64,000 nt of DNA from Lasiosphaeria ovina (taxonomy: Eukaryota; Ascomycota; Sordariomycetes; Sordariales; Lasiosphaeriaceae): contig JAULSN010000001.1 in the NCBI GenBank assembly GCA_033439765.1, forward strand, positions 3,782,001 through 3,846,000, in the 5' to 3' direction. The position numbers and the translations under genes are program-made. Positions 23,251 to 36,000 of this stretch are shown here, one piece after another (position 1 is the stretch's first letter; every line of letters begins with the position of its first letter). A model generated the notes under the pieces. The model did no database searches. It worked only from the letters and a program-made list of their open reading frames with translations, and was not told the DNA's origin.

Positions 23251-23607
23251 TTAATTACATCATTTGTGGCTGCCAAAGGCTGTCTGTGGCGTTCTTGAAT
23301 GGGGCGCGTGTTTCCCCACTTCAACGTTATGCACACACACACCGGGCGTTGAGAAAGGGGGCTTGGCAGTTTGTCGGAGACGCGCATATGTTAATCCGAG
23401 CAACCGAAAACCCAGTCCAAGCCCTACCGAATCGCACCACGCAATTTTACGAATTTACTTGGGGCATCGAAGCGTAGAGCCACAACCACGACGCCTAACC
23501 AGGACTCCGGATCAGCAATCGTCTTTGTCGAAGACATATTGCTGAATCGCCATTCATCGTGGCACCGAGGAAATACTAATCGAGCCGGAAACACCTCGTC
23601 AGTCAAG
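23251..23607. promoter_or_regulatory. Shared upstream region of the tentative membrane protein and eL33 genes
   Basis: About 360 bases between divergent starts. No distinctive promoter motif was identified. If the minus-strand gene is not real, this is simply the ribosomal protein gene promoter. Confidence 0.35.
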
Positions 23608-24344
23608 ATGCCTACCGAAGCTGGCCACAGATGTGAGACGACCAACCCCATTTTTCTTTTCGCGATGTCATCGGCATGTCGTCGCAGTCGCGATCGCGAC
23701 TGCTGCCAATATTGATACCACGAACTGCCTTGCATCAATTGATCTCCGCTAACTTTGTTCTAGTATATGTGAAGTGAGTACCATTCCAGAACCCGAACAC
23801 ATGATGCGACGCATGCGAAGCCGGCACCGAGTTGCCACTCCCGGCGAACTCTGGCACGAGCATATGGGCTTTCCCATCAACCTTTGGGCGCAGGATCACT
23901 GCTGGAGCCGATGGGCTGATGATGATGCTATTTAGGGGTCGCCACCTGAGCTACCAGCGTGGCCGCCGGAACACCCACCCCCGGACCAGCCTCGTCAAGA
24001 TCGAGGGTGTCGATGATACCGCTGCTGCCAAGTATGTCACTCACTTGTCCTTGATATAAGACGCAGGATGTTGACCAGAGATGCAGCTTCTACCTTGGCA
24101 AGAAGGTCGCATATGTCTACCGGGGCCAGAAGGAGATTCGCGGAACCAAGATCCGCGTTATCTGGGGCAAGGTGACGAGGCCACATGGTAATACCCAATA
24201 TGAATCTCGCAACTTGACTGAAACGCTTTGTGCTGATTGACTCCAGGTAACTCGGGTGTTGTGCGCACGAAGTTCGCCACCCCCCTCCCCGCGAAGTCTT
24301 TTGGCGCGTCCGTTCGCATCATGCTCTACCCCTCTTCGATATAA
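23608..24344 (+). CDS. rpl33: 60S ribosomal protein eL33 (L33/L35A)
   Basis: Five exons: 23608-23632, 23764-23773, 23936-24031, 24087-24187, 24247-24344, giving 109 aa, the normal size. The product reads [21 protein letters not shown], then [36 protein letters not shown] and ends MLYPSSI, all hallmarks of eL33. It is a structural protein of the large cytosolic ribosomal subunit. Intron sizes are 131, 162, 55 and 59 bp. Exon 2 is only 10 nt, spelling the middle of L-Y-V-K, and is required to keep the frame. The long first introns in a very short gene are typical of fungal ribosomal protein genes and often influence expression. Confidence 0.95.
23764..23773 (+). other. Ten-nucleotide microexon in the eL33 gene
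   Basis: Bases TATATGTGAA lie between a TTCTAG acceptor and a GTGAGT donor. They supply two bases of Leu, then Tyr and Val, and two bases of Lys. Without it the conserved LYVK motif and the frame are lost. Confidence 0.85.
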
Positions 24345-27300
24345 GCAAAAGGGTCAGGCCGGAGTTGGTTGGTAAAGATGGTTCATGATTTCGGTGCATC
24401 CGGGTTAGGCAAGGACTCAACAAACAAGCCCTGCTACTAGCATTCAGATCAAGGCAAAACCAAATAGGACATTGCGATTTGGGGACCCCACAATCTTGGG
24501 TGTAAACAGTGGTTCGTTGGAAGGATTCGGGGCAACTCAATGGAGAATTCACTTTTTCTCATGTCAAAAATAACTGAATCCGCCCCGAGTTGATAATGCC
24601 TTACAGAGCATCCCTCACAGGTCGTGGGGTTGTGGGAACATGGCCTTGCGGCGTCTAACTCTCTAGGGCATACTTCAACCTATTGAGTGATATTCCCAAA
24701 ACAAGTGCTGTGAAAGTTGGAAACTCGACCTATACAAAAGTGGCAGAGCTGTCTCTGAACATATTTGTCTGGTTTTTGTTCGGTTAGTGAAAGGCGCGAC
24801 CTCTGTTCGCTGATGATCCCACCTGCAACCTGGGAAGCTGGCGTAGGTTCAGTTTATACCCAAGTGCCAGGAATCCGTTTCGAGCACATTGCTTCGTCTA
24901 TTATCAAGTTTCCGGAACTCTGTCTTGGCTCAAGAAAGTCTTAAGCCGGCCCATCACCAATTTTGTGGCTTTTTATCCGTATCCGATGCATCACCATCGG
25001 AAGGTGAGCTTCGCACGAAACGGGACGCCACAGCAACATTTCCCGAGGCACGCGAGCCAAATAGTGGGGAGCCGGGGGTAATGTATTTCAAACATGCGAG
25101 ATCAAAAAGGAGTAGCATTAAACCTCCCGATGTACGACCAAGCAGCTTTCCAGCCGGAGGTGTTTGTCGATACCGCTGTGTTGGTCGGAGAAGGGTAGAA
25201 CAAACACCGTTCAAGATGGTCTCAGCACATATAATTGACCCGAGTTTTATCATCGAACAACGCTGGTTCTTGCGGCGTTCGACATTTGCCCTAACAGCCA
25301 CGGCCATAAACACACCACTCTCGCACAAGCTCAACAAGAAGAACCGAGTGTTCTAGTGTAATTCTGATCATCTAGAAATCTCCTTCAAACGGTCGTAGCT
25401 TTCTATTCAAGACATCTCCGGCCCGACCGGACCACAACCACGACCGCGACCAACGTCCCCCACCCCCTCCTCCCCACCTTACTACCCTCCTCCCCCCTTA
25501 CCACAGCCACGCCGCCGCCGCCGCCGTCAGCTTGTTAGGCACGGGATGGTATCCCAGGGTACACTGCAACCAGATCATGACGATCCAATGGGCGAGCGTT
25601 GAGGTAGGCTAAAACTCTCCGAAGCTGCCGGGCTGTCTGTGAAGGGAATGAGAGTGCCATGGGGTGTTGGTTCATTTTAAAAAGTTCTTACCTATCATCT
25701 GTGCATTGTTACGGCGTGTACCTACAGAAGTAACATTACGCAAGACTGTGGTTGGGACACACGAATAATATCCGTAAATGGGAAAGGTTTCTAGTCTTGG
25801 CTCCAACCTCTACAGCCTTGCCATTCCCTAGCGCTTGTGTTTTTATTTGCATTTATATAATGTGGCTCGGGGTTCTCCGTTTCGAAAAATACTCAAGCTC
25901 CCATAGCCTTTCCGTCTGTGTCCACCAACAAACGCGCTAAGAAAGTATGGATAGGGCGATCGACTGGGGAAGTGGGGTTTGGAGGGGTGACTCCAGGCCT
26001 TGGACGAGGTACTACAAGAACCTGCTTTTTTTGCCATGGTATTGTAATGTTGGTCCCGTCCTCAGGGTTATTAATATCTTGGAAACAGCCCGAGAGACGG
26101 ACGTGGCTCGTGTCCTCTACTTTCGGCTTCTGTTCGACCCTGACCTAATCTTGATTGTAACCGCTCCTGCAGCTTGACCGGCCACTGCACCGGATGTTCC
26201 AGGTTTTGGAGGTCGGTAAGGCGACAGTGGACGGGACAGCAAGCTTCAAATAGCAGATCCAATCCCGCGTTGTCGCCGTTCAGACACTTACGGGGCCAGA
26301 CACAGGCGACCGCTCGGATAGACACAGGACTGGGCAACCAAAGTTTCCTGTGAATCGACAAAAGAGGGTCACGATGTCGAGACTGAGCGTCACCAACCAT
26401 CACCCCATCCCTGGGGAAATGTCCTGGATACAATAGTACCATATATCTAGGTATCTTCTTCAAACAGTTAATGAGTCTCATATATATGTATCCAATTATA
26501 TTCCCAGGCGTGCCTGAAAACCGCAGCGGCGCAGTCCTCTCAATTGTTATTCTCACCCACTTACCGTATTGCTGTGTCTTGGGAGACCCACGACCCGGTT
26601 GGTTTGTTGGAAGTCCAGACACGGAGGATAGGGCGAAGCCCGTGTAGCCTGTGTGTGCTTGAGTTGCATGTTATGTCCAAAAAGGCATCTTCCATTTTCG
26701 TAGGTTGTCAGGCCGGTTTTCCATTCCTTCCCAGAGCCCTGTTGTGAGACCGACACTTGGAATAATATTAGGACAGGCATTAAACTCATATAGGTGAGGA
26801 AGGGGCCGTTTACGCCACCAGGTTCCGTCATGATGATCGATCGAGTTTTAGCAGCGGCCTAATCAAGGCCGGGATGCTCCTCCGGGCTTCGGTCTACTAA
26901 GTAATAGTACTAATCCTGCTGATGAGCCTAGCAGATGCCGCTAAACGTATGTACGGGGTACAGTACATACATATCCGTACATTCCTCCTTTTGAGTTGAA
27001 TTGCCGCACTTCGTATTCTGTATTCTGCAGACTGCAGGACCCGTTGGCATTCGTATTTCGTGCCATGGGTTGATGGTGTGTCGCTGGCATGGGAATCTCG
27101 AAAATGGTATACATAGTATACCTACCCATGTTGGTATTTACGGGTACTGTATCTCATGTTCCCTCCCCGCCTGGGGTGGAAGTGCTTGTAGCTCTCACAA
27201 AGAGTTTGAAACGCCAGACGGAGGATCATCAACGCGGACGCCAACAATGACACATGCCAGGCATGAAGAAAACACTTTGGATTACCTATCAAAGAACATT

Positions 27301-29334
27301 TCCCGCTTATTACCCGTAAGCCTGGGACTCATCCCTGATGGGCCCTTGAGCTTTGAGTAACTGTGCCTCTTCGTAGCTGAGTGCAGCGAATTTGGGCCAC
27401 ACATTCCTCATGATAATGTCGGGCCTCTCTCTGCGGTTGGTCGCGGGGGTCTCACAGTCGCCGCGTGTCCCTTTCAGAGGCGCAGCCTGCTTTTGCCCTT
27501 GTCTTCATTATCTTGCTTGGGTGACCCGAACCTGCCGACCCGCACCAGACCCGACATCCGACCCAAATACGTACATCCACCTCGTTACTAAATCAGGGCA
27601 AGGGGTGGCGTCCTCTGAGTCGCCAAGTTCGCTCCCGTCCCGTCACTGGAGACCGTAACAGCACACTACTAACAACAGCGCATCGACCGCCACATCAGTG
27701 TGAGGCAATGATATGGATCCGGGCAGCTGCGGGTCCCACAACAGATCGACTTTGCGTCAGGTACGGAGGTAGTGCACTGTTAAACTCGTGTCAGAGCCTC
27801 CGTGCTCCATGTTACTTCGGGGAGGAGAGCACAAAAGACCAAACAGCCGGAGCGTAAATCTGGGGGGTGTGGTGTGGGCAGTTCCCGAGGTCTCCACTGC
27901 TCGCAATCGGGCGTTGGCCTCATGCAACCAACTCAGTGCTCACCCCCCCATCCACACGGCAACCCGACTGCATCCGGATAACACTGTAAATCATTCTTAA
28001 GGATACGAGGCCCGCCACGGGTTTAAGCAGTTTTCTACCTTTTCTTGAAACCTTTGGGCCTCCAGGCAGCTTGTCGTGACCCATCTGTATATTTCGCATC
28101 TGTTTTACGTCCTTTCGTTTCAGTCGAGTACAGCGTGGCTCCTTGAGCTCCAAGTGACTGGTTCAACCTTTCGTTTGCTTTGCGAACCTTTCTCGTATAA
28201 ACCTGGGATACCCGTCTTCACACGCCACCCCATTTCCAATATAGTATACTCAACTTCAGCAGCATTCTGGGTTACTCGATTAGCGAACCTTCCCCAACCA
28301 AGGCTTGCGTGCGTGAGACGGGACTGTCAATAGGTAAGCACCAGATTGCACAGCACTAACCCATCCTGACGGTGGCCTTTAATTATATTCCTGCATGGTG
28401 CAGGACTTAATGAGGGCCAGTCTCGGGAGAGCCGGCTTTGAAAGGTCTCGGCGGCTTTACTAACAAAGATCGGATTCAAAGACATCAACCCATCGCCATC
28501 AGCATCGTGGTCTGAACGCCATTTTCCCAAGGAGCTGGGACGGGCAGCGACAGCATCCCTGTTTGACAAGGCACCGCCCTGTGGTCCTCTTCAAATCCTC
28601 GTGGGGGATCCTCTTGCTCGGTGGAGCTCCGAATCCTGACGTCAGCGATCAAGTGGCGAAACCCCATCGCAGTTGGCTTGAGCTCTTTCTCCGGGGTAAT
28701 TTACACTAGAGCTCAGGGGTCCTAAACCGTCGATTTCGTTGCCTACATCTCAGCAGATATAAATCAGATAATCGAATATCTGGAGACGGCACAAACCGCG
28801 CCGGGAGCTTCGTTTTTTTGCCTGAGCGGGACCTGTCGTTTGCGTGCGGCGGGTGTTACTTGTGCACAAAAGCAACACTGTCGCATTGGAAAAGCTCGCC
28901 AGCCGGAGAAATCAATTCACCTCTGTCGCCATCTTATCGCCGTCCTTGCCAGGTACACTGTTGTTGCTGAAGAGGCCTGTTCCTTTTTGGCTAGGCTAGG
29001 TCTTTGGGCCGTTTGCCGCTGCGCGTCTTTGGACACATCCTAGCCACGCGACCCGCTGCCTTGATTTTCTACGCTTCTGCGACACGATAGCAGGCATTTG
29101 TGGTCCATTGCGACCTGACAACAGGGGCCCCCCCAACCATCAAGGCCCACCTCCGCGAAAGCCAGCTCCCTCTTAGCCTGGTCCTTCACTCCTCCCGTCA
29201 CCACGAACTGCCATATCAGTCTTCCACAACCAGGATAGACCAATTTTAGACCCGTTGCAGGCCCAAACTGCACCCCTTTCACACCAGCTCAAGGGGATAT
29301 TAATTTTAAGTGTCGCACCTGCCCATCCATCACG
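24345..29334. other. Five-kilobase region without a supported gene
   Basis: I examined the open frames here, the largest being about 155-185 codons (plus 24889-25356, minus 26071-26622). None has recognisable motifs, plausible exon chains or sustained coding character. A pyrimidine-rich CCGCC stretch lies near 25490-25530 and short palindromic GTAC words near 26950. It may hold non-coding RNA, long regulatory DNA or degraded repeats, and I cannot show any of these. Confidence 0.5.
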
Positions 29335-29414
29335 ATGGCAACCTCGAGCAGTCCACCTCCGCCCGCCCCTCCTCACCAGTTTCTTCAGGGCCAAACAGAA
29401 TATCAACAGCAACA

Positions 29415-29451
<37 letters not shown>

Positions 29452-30889
29452 TACACGCCACAGTACTCGCCGCAGTATTCGCCGCAGTATCAACCAGTTG
29501 CAGTCGCGCAGCCCCAGAAACCTAGCCCGACGACCCGAAAGTCCAGGAGCTTCAGCTTCAGGTCGGATAAATCTCACGGCTCCCACAACAATAACAAGAT
29601 CGACCTGACCGAGACATCAGCAGAGAAGGAGGCTAAACGACTACACAGCAAAGCAGACCCACGGCTAGCCATGGAAGAAGCAGAACCTTGTGGGTCCCCA
29701 TCCTCCACGCTTTCTCCATCTCTTTATGCAGCTAACAAGGTGACAGCTGAGGTTGCTGCGACGGTCAAATCTTCACTTGCACCACTCCGGGGCATCGCAC
29801 TCAAGGACGCCTATGGCAATCCAATTTGTATGTTGCGCAGTTCTGGCGCATGATTATGGCGCTGCCCTGATGCAAGGCTAATTCACCGTGTGCCATAGCT
29901 GATCCGGACCTATCCAACCCCACCAGAAGTCGCTGGGAACGCCCATTAGACACAATTCGAAGCTTCGAGGCTGCAATTGACGGTGGGTATGACAAAAGGC
30001 GGTCGATTCTTCGTTCAGGTAAGCGCCAGCCCTGCTTAACATGATTCCCACATCGATTCGCAAGACCAAATCTAATCGCTGCGCAGACTCGGAATCAGTC
30101 GCATGGGGCAACAACCGACGGAGCAGCTATTATGGCGGCAGTAGGCTTACTCTTCGTCCTCGACTGCAATCGTGACTAACAGTATCTGCAACAGATGGCG
30201 GTAATGCACGATTTTCCCACGATAGCTATTATAATACCCGCCCTCAGTCCACGATGTACGGGAAAAACCTGGAAGGGAGTCAACAAGATTTGAGGCAGGG
30301 CGGTATGGGGCAGCGAGATGCCTATCAAGAACAACAGTCGGGGCAGAACAACGCATATGGCTCAGGCCCACCAATTTCGGGTAGGAGGACATATCCAAGG
30401 ATGGCCTCTGAGCCACAGTTTGCATCATCACACCGACCGCAACAAGTTCCGGCCGATTATCCGCTTCCGATTAACCATCGATCGTACGAGACGGTCGCAT
30501 CTGCGTCGGGCAGCGGTTCATCAGCAGAGCCATTGGGATATCAGACAGATCCTACGAGCAGTGACAACAGCTCGCTCGATCGCATGCAGGCTGTGCCAAA
30601 ACGTCTGCCGGAACCGGTGAACGACTACGGTATCGGGTTTGGCTCAAATCTGGCATACCAGCCACCCGCCTTCACTGTGGGTGTTCAAGGCGCCAATGCG
30701 AATGGTGGAGAGTACAACGGCTATTCTAATGGCACCCAAGACTATGGTGTCCCGCCGCCTCAGCTTCCTCCGAAGGATCGGGGCGTGATACTAAGGAAAG
30801 CGATGACGAGCGACTACAGCCAGCAACGACCCGCGCAACCGGAAAAGCGAAAAAGCTGGTTCACACGGCGGTTCAGCAAGCAAGCTTAA
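29335..30889 (+). CDS. DUF2406-family protein with polyglutamine N-terminus
   Basis: Four exons: 29335-29827, 29899-30018, 30087-30140, 30195-30889, joined in frame to 453 aa. Introns are 71, 68 and 54 bp with GCTAATT or CTAAC branch sites. The N-terminus is Pro-rich, followed by a glutamine tract and YSPQ repeats. The DUF2406 domain runs roughly from residue 65 to 215: SFSFRSDKS, KADPRLAMEEAEP, LKDAYGNPI, SNPTRSRWERPLDTIRSFEAAID. The rest is low-complexity Gln/Ser/Pro/Gly, ending in a basic-aromatic tail KRKSWFTRRFSKQA that could bind membranes. The molecular function of this family is not established; yeast members (YMR295C type) are reported at the cell periphery. Family assignment is confident, function unknown. 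Confidence 0.85.
29405..29451 (+). repeat. CAA/CAG run coding polyglutamine in the DUF2406 gene
   Basis: Mixed CAA/CAG codons followed by about ten consecutive CAG, all in the glutamine frame. It resembles the tracts in nab2 and MED14. Confidence 0.9.
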
Positions 30890-31657
30890 CTGTCTCCGAA
30901 GACCTTGATTTTGGGAGCGGCGCAATTCCCGGCTTGTTCTTTTCGTATGCCTAGGGATCGGGATGGTAATTTAATTCACGAAGATGAGGGTGGCGATCAA
31001 CTCACCGGGGAAGATTTGTTGTTGTAGAATATGTCACGAACTGTCGGAGTACGTGGTTCAAAGATTCTTGGGAAGATTGACACCAATGCAATCAGCGGGT
31101 TTCCCAGTTTGGGCCTAAGCAGCTCAATGGTAGAGTGATGTATTGGAGGGCATATGCGCAAGGCCTTCACTTTTGTTTTCATGGCGCGCTTGACGCTTTA
31201 TGAGATCACGAGGCATAATGGGAGGGCTGTCTTGATGATCTGGTGGCTGACCTCGACGACTCTCCTAAGTCTTTATTTGGCACTGTACCTACTTCACAGT
31301 GCGGGTATATAGACGAGTCGCGGCTAGTTGGAAGCGACAATTTCTTAGGGACGATTAATTCCCTTTCTCTTTATCACAAACCTAAATGGTTTAGCGACAC
31401 ATCTGCATATCCAAATAAAGAATATATCATTTGTGAACCTGGCAGTCAATCCAAGCTCATCATCGACGTTAGGAAGTACAAGTGAGCGACTTGGGATATC
31501 ATTCAATGGTCATGCATGATTTGTGTATGGCCTGTGGCAATAGTGAGTGATTGTTTTTATGTCGGAGCCAATGCGAAGACACGGGTGGGTATTTGCAACC
31601 CCTTGAACAAAAGCAAACAATCGAGATTATCAAGTATAAGACATGGGTGAGATTTAA
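30890..31657. other. Intergenic region between convergent genes
   Basis: About 770 bases. A non-ATG open frame at 31243-31485 has no support. The end is AT-rich and presumably contains the VMA21 polyadenylation region. Confidence 0.5.
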
Positions 31658-32247
31658 TTAACGACTCTTCTTATCCTCGCCTCTTGAACCGCCCTTTTGC
31701 TGCTGCTTCTCCTCCTCTTGATCTGACTGGTCTTCTCGCATCGCCGCAATAATATACGCGACAAGGACCACATTTGCCATAATGGCGGCCAGAGCACCTG
31801 CAAATGTGGAGTTGCCTGTGTCGCTTGGATTAGCTATTTTACTCCCTGGTGGACTATAAATAGGATGCAAGACGATGAAAATCGAGGACAAAAGGAAAAA
31901 GACACCACAAAGGTGGAGAACTAAGAACCGTTGTTTACCCTTAAAGACATTGTCGACCGTCAGGAAGTAGGAGCCGATTGGCACTACTATCATGGCGAAT
32001 GTGAAAGCTAGCAGCTTGAATATGACAGCTCTTTGAAGGGCGTGGTCTCGTATTAACAAAAGAGTCTTTTTAGAGGTGAACAAGCCTTGGGAGTGGCGGG
32101 CAACAGATGATGAGCGGGAGGGGGGACGACTCACGCCGGTACCGCCGGTGCAATGTTTGACTTCTCGTTTGCGGCTGGGCTCGAGCCTATGCTGTCATCC
32201 TTCTCAAGGAGCGTCTTCTCCTGAGAAATGATTCTGCGGGTGGCCAT
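31658..32247 (-). CDS. vma21: V-ATPase assembly factor VMA21
   Basis: Minus-strand exons 32247-32135, 32030-31939 and 31815-31658 give 120 aa. The N-terminus MATRRIISQEKTLLEKDD is cytosolic. Two membrane helices follow: VIFKLLAFTFAMIVVPIGSYF and, across the second intron, STFAGALAAIMANVVLVAYIIAA. The acidic tail ends in KKSR, a dilysine ER-retrieval signal. VMA21 is an ER membrane chaperone for assembly of the V0 sector of the vacuolar ATPase. Intron 1 is 104 bp. Intron 2 (31938-31816, donor GTAAAC, acceptor ACAG) is 123 bp, an exact multiple of three, and contains no stop in the gene frame, so retention would insert 41 residues. Length and topology match the family. Confidence 0.92.
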
Positions 32248-33054
32248 TTTAGGTGATAGCGGCTTTCGCAACAGTTTGAGGAAGGAGAGCAGGGGGGTGA
32301 GGGTGCACGATTCGGTCTTCAAATGCCTGCACCAGGAAAGGAGGGTGGATGGGAGCTTCTTGGATTCGACACGGGAGAGATTCAAGGCGTCAGATTGAAA
32401 ACAAAGAATACGACAGGCTAAAGAGAGCAATTGAAGAAGTGCTTGAAATTTCGCAGTTCTCTTCGGAGCAGAAGACGTTGAGATGCCTGTTCCACTCACC
32501 TCAGACCCAACTCCACTTTTTGGGGGGGCTCAAGCTCAAGCTTTAATTGATTTGACGGCGCACGTGTGAACGTGGGGACGTGAGTCGCGTCACCCCACAA
32601 AAATTCCACCCAAGGGCTGCACCGTGTCGCGTGTGGGGCAGCCTAGGCAGGGCTATTAAGATCCAACAACGACAGGCTTTTACCATTCTTTTCCTTCAGT
32701 TCCGCCTTTGGCATGCGACAATGGAAATGGCTTGAGCACCCAAAAGAGGAATATAAAGGAGCCCTTGTCTTTCGCCCTTGTCATAGGCACTTTCTCTCGC
32801 TTTGGCGCGCTGTATTGTTTTTCACCCCGATCTTTTTTGTCCCCACATCACAAAGCGTGCGGATGCGTTGCCGATAGGTTAACTGCGCTCAGAGATATTT
32901 GAGGTTCGCGACTCAGCGTACCTTCCTCTTGTACCTTCCTCTTCTACCTTCCCCCCACTGCCTTCGCACTTCATTCCCCGTTTGCCCCGAGCCTTCGGCG
33001 TTTCTCTTCATGACCTGAGTCACATTACTCCGACTTGTTTGTCAACTGCCCGGA
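32248..33054. promoter_or_regulatory. Divergent promoter region between vma21 and the Fun30-type ATPase
   Basis: About 800 bases between two divergent starts. CT-rich stretches precede the plus-strand ATG at 33055, with repeated TACCTTCCTCTT words at about 32919-32950. No coding sequence was found. Confidence 0.5.
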
Positions 33055-36000
33055 ATGGCTTTTCCCGCGTCGCCAGTTTTCCCCCGGCGTCCCAGGCCGA
33101 TCGACCCGTTCAGCATAGACGACGACGAGGTCGACGACGACGATCAGATTAGTGTCATTTCACAGTCACCGTACTTCGTTACACAACCCACGCAGATCGT
33201 AGAGCGGTCTGCGATCAAGCCAAGGCCAGCCACCCTCCATTCCTCATCGCCGTCGAAGATCGAGGTACCGGCGTCGTCGCCGTTCAAACCCCAGTCCGCC
33301 CAACGAAATGGCGGTCGACTTGCCAACTTGATGGCTCCTGCTGGGACTTCGTTCAAGCCTCCTGCACGACAGGCCGCGCCGGTGCCGAAAACGGGGGTCA
33401 AGCGAGATTTTATTATGATATCGGATGATGAACTCGACACGCCAATCTATGCAGGCGGCGATTCTTCCGACGACAATAAACCTGCACGCGGCGACATAAA
33501 GCCATCGTCCTTTCGGCGTAAGGAGTCGGGTTCTATTGGTTCAACAGCGCAAAACCATGTGTCAGGAAAAGTAAGCTAATCGCTTCCATATGTCCCCCCA
33601 ATCAAGTTGTTCATGGAAGTTCTTGAAACTAATGTATTAGCGCAAACAGAACCCCTTGAAATATGCCAATGTCGGAAGCCCAATTACAAGCCCAACAAAA
33701 CCATATGCGCCTGAGAAGAATTTGGTCACCATCTCGACCCTGTCGTCTTCTCAAAGCAGTCTGGAGTCATTTCCACCAATCCTTGTGGCAAAGCCAGCAC
33801 GCAGGCGTCTTGTACAAGGACGTCGAAACCGCAGTCCATCGAATTCACCCGTAAAAGTGAAACGGCCTTCAGCTCCGCCTTCACAGGCTGTCATTGAAAT
33901 ACTAAGCGACGACAGCGGCGATGACGACCGCGACGACGACTTCAAGAACACCAAGGCGTCGCCAGAACCCTCATCGCCAACGAAAGGACGATTCGAGGAT
34001 TATGAATTTGAAGAGCGTGTCCTGCAGTATCTCAACACCTGCGATACTGTTCAACTAATGGCCATTGCTAATATTAAAGAAGAGAGCGCAAAGCTCATGG
34101 TGGCACGACAGCCCTTTGCGGACCTCCAAGATGCGACGCGCGTCTCGATGTCACAAAAAAAGAACCGCAAGAAGTCTGCGAAAGTGAGCATCGGGGAAGA
34201 AGTTGTGTCGGCTGTTAAGTCCTATGCTCGAGCATTAGACGGGATCGACCACGTCATTGAAGTTTGCGAAGCCCAAGCAGATTCAATCAAGAGCACCACC
34301 TCAACGTGGAACATCGATATCACGGGCCACCCGCGAGCCGACACTCGTACCGGTGGTAGTTTTACACCCACGAGCATTGAAGAGTCCCCCAAACTGGTCG
34401 ATCTCCCATTAAAACAGCCAAAGAGAATGAAGGGACACTGCACCATGAAGCCTTTTCAGGTCTACGGCCTCAACTGGCTGTACCTACTGTACGAGCGTCA
34501 ATACGGCGGAATTCTTGCAGATGACATGGGCTTGGGCAAAACTTGTCAAATCATTTCACTGATGTGCTCAATTATCGAAGACTGGGAATCCCAGGACAAC
34601 GAAGAGCTAACCAGACCTTGGCCAAATCTCATTTTTGTCCCGCCATCAACTCTTGCAAATTGGAAGGCGGAGTTTAAGAGGTTTGCCCCAAGCGTCAATG
34701 TTACGGTCTATCAGGGATCCCAAGCGGTGCGTGACGAGATCGCGTATGACATCCTGGAGGACCCGACTGAGCACCACGTGGTCTTGACCTCGTATACACA
34801 AATATCGCGTCAAGAAGATATTTCCAATCTTCGCCGTCTTAAGCCGATGGCTGCCATATTTGACGAGGGGCACAAGATGAAGAACCCAAAGACGAAGCTG
34901 TATAAAGATTTGATTCGAATCACGGCATCTTGGAGGCTCATCCTTTCGGGGACTCCTGTCCAAAACAATCTCATGGAAATGATTGCTTTGCTGCAGTTTG
35001 TGGAGCCCGAACTCTTTAGAGATCATTTTGAAGATCTGGAGGCCTTGTTCAACCAGAAGGCGTCCCTCGTGGCAGTCTCCCAAGGAGCATTGCTGCACAG
35101 CGAGCGAGTGGCTCGGGCGCGGACAATCCTTGAGCCTTTCATACTCCAGAGGCGAAAAGAACAGGTTCTCAAGGACCTACCTCCCAAGACGGCTCGCGTA
35201 GAGTACTGCGCAATGGACGGCACTCAAAAGGCCATCTATTGCGATTACGAGAGACGTTTCAAGAAGGTTGACTTGGCTGAGTCAGTGGCCCAAAGCAAGG
35301 CGGGACGCGAAAATGACAACAACAACGTCTGGATTCAATTGCGGAAATCGGCCATCCATCCGCAGCTGTTTCGACGCTACTTTTCCGATAAGGATGTCGA
35401 GGCTATGGCCAAATTGTTGATGAAAAAGGTACCGCAATCGGAACTCAGGCAACCCAAGATCGAGCATCTTGTGAACGAGATCAAAGCGCTCTCTGATTTC
35501 GAGATTCACCTGTGGTGTCGAGACTACAAGTGCATCGAGAAATACGACATCCCTGACGGCTCTTGGATGGAGTGTACGAAGGTGCGGACACTCCTCGCCC
35601 TGATCCGGCAATACCAGAAAAACGGAGATCGTGCCCTGGTTTTCACCAGATTCGCGAAAGTCATCGAGATCCTCGGCGAAAGCCTGGCGTCTGAGGGGAT
35701 TCGATATCTCTCGTTGCAGGGCAACACTGACGTGAGCGAGAGACAAGAGCTCATCAATGAGTTCAACGAGGATGACTCAATCCCTGTGTTCTTGCTCACT
35801 ACAGGGTCTGGGGGTACTGGAATCAACCTCACAGCAGCGAACAAGGTCATAATATTTGATCAAAGCGATAATCCTCAGGATGATTTGCAAGCCGAGAATC
35901 GCGCTCATCGACTCGGCCAGACTCGCCCCGTCGAGGTTGTAAGACTGATCAGCAAGGACACGATAGAGGAGCTCGTTTATAAAGCTTGCCAGAAAAAGCT

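Noticed and set aside
24889..25356. A 155-codon plus-strand frame in the gene-poor region
   Set aside because: No motifs, irregular composition, and no promoter or splice context.
31243..31485. An 80-codon frame starting with GTG between two genes
   Set aside because: Non-ATG start and no similarity pattern; eukaryotic genes rarely start so.
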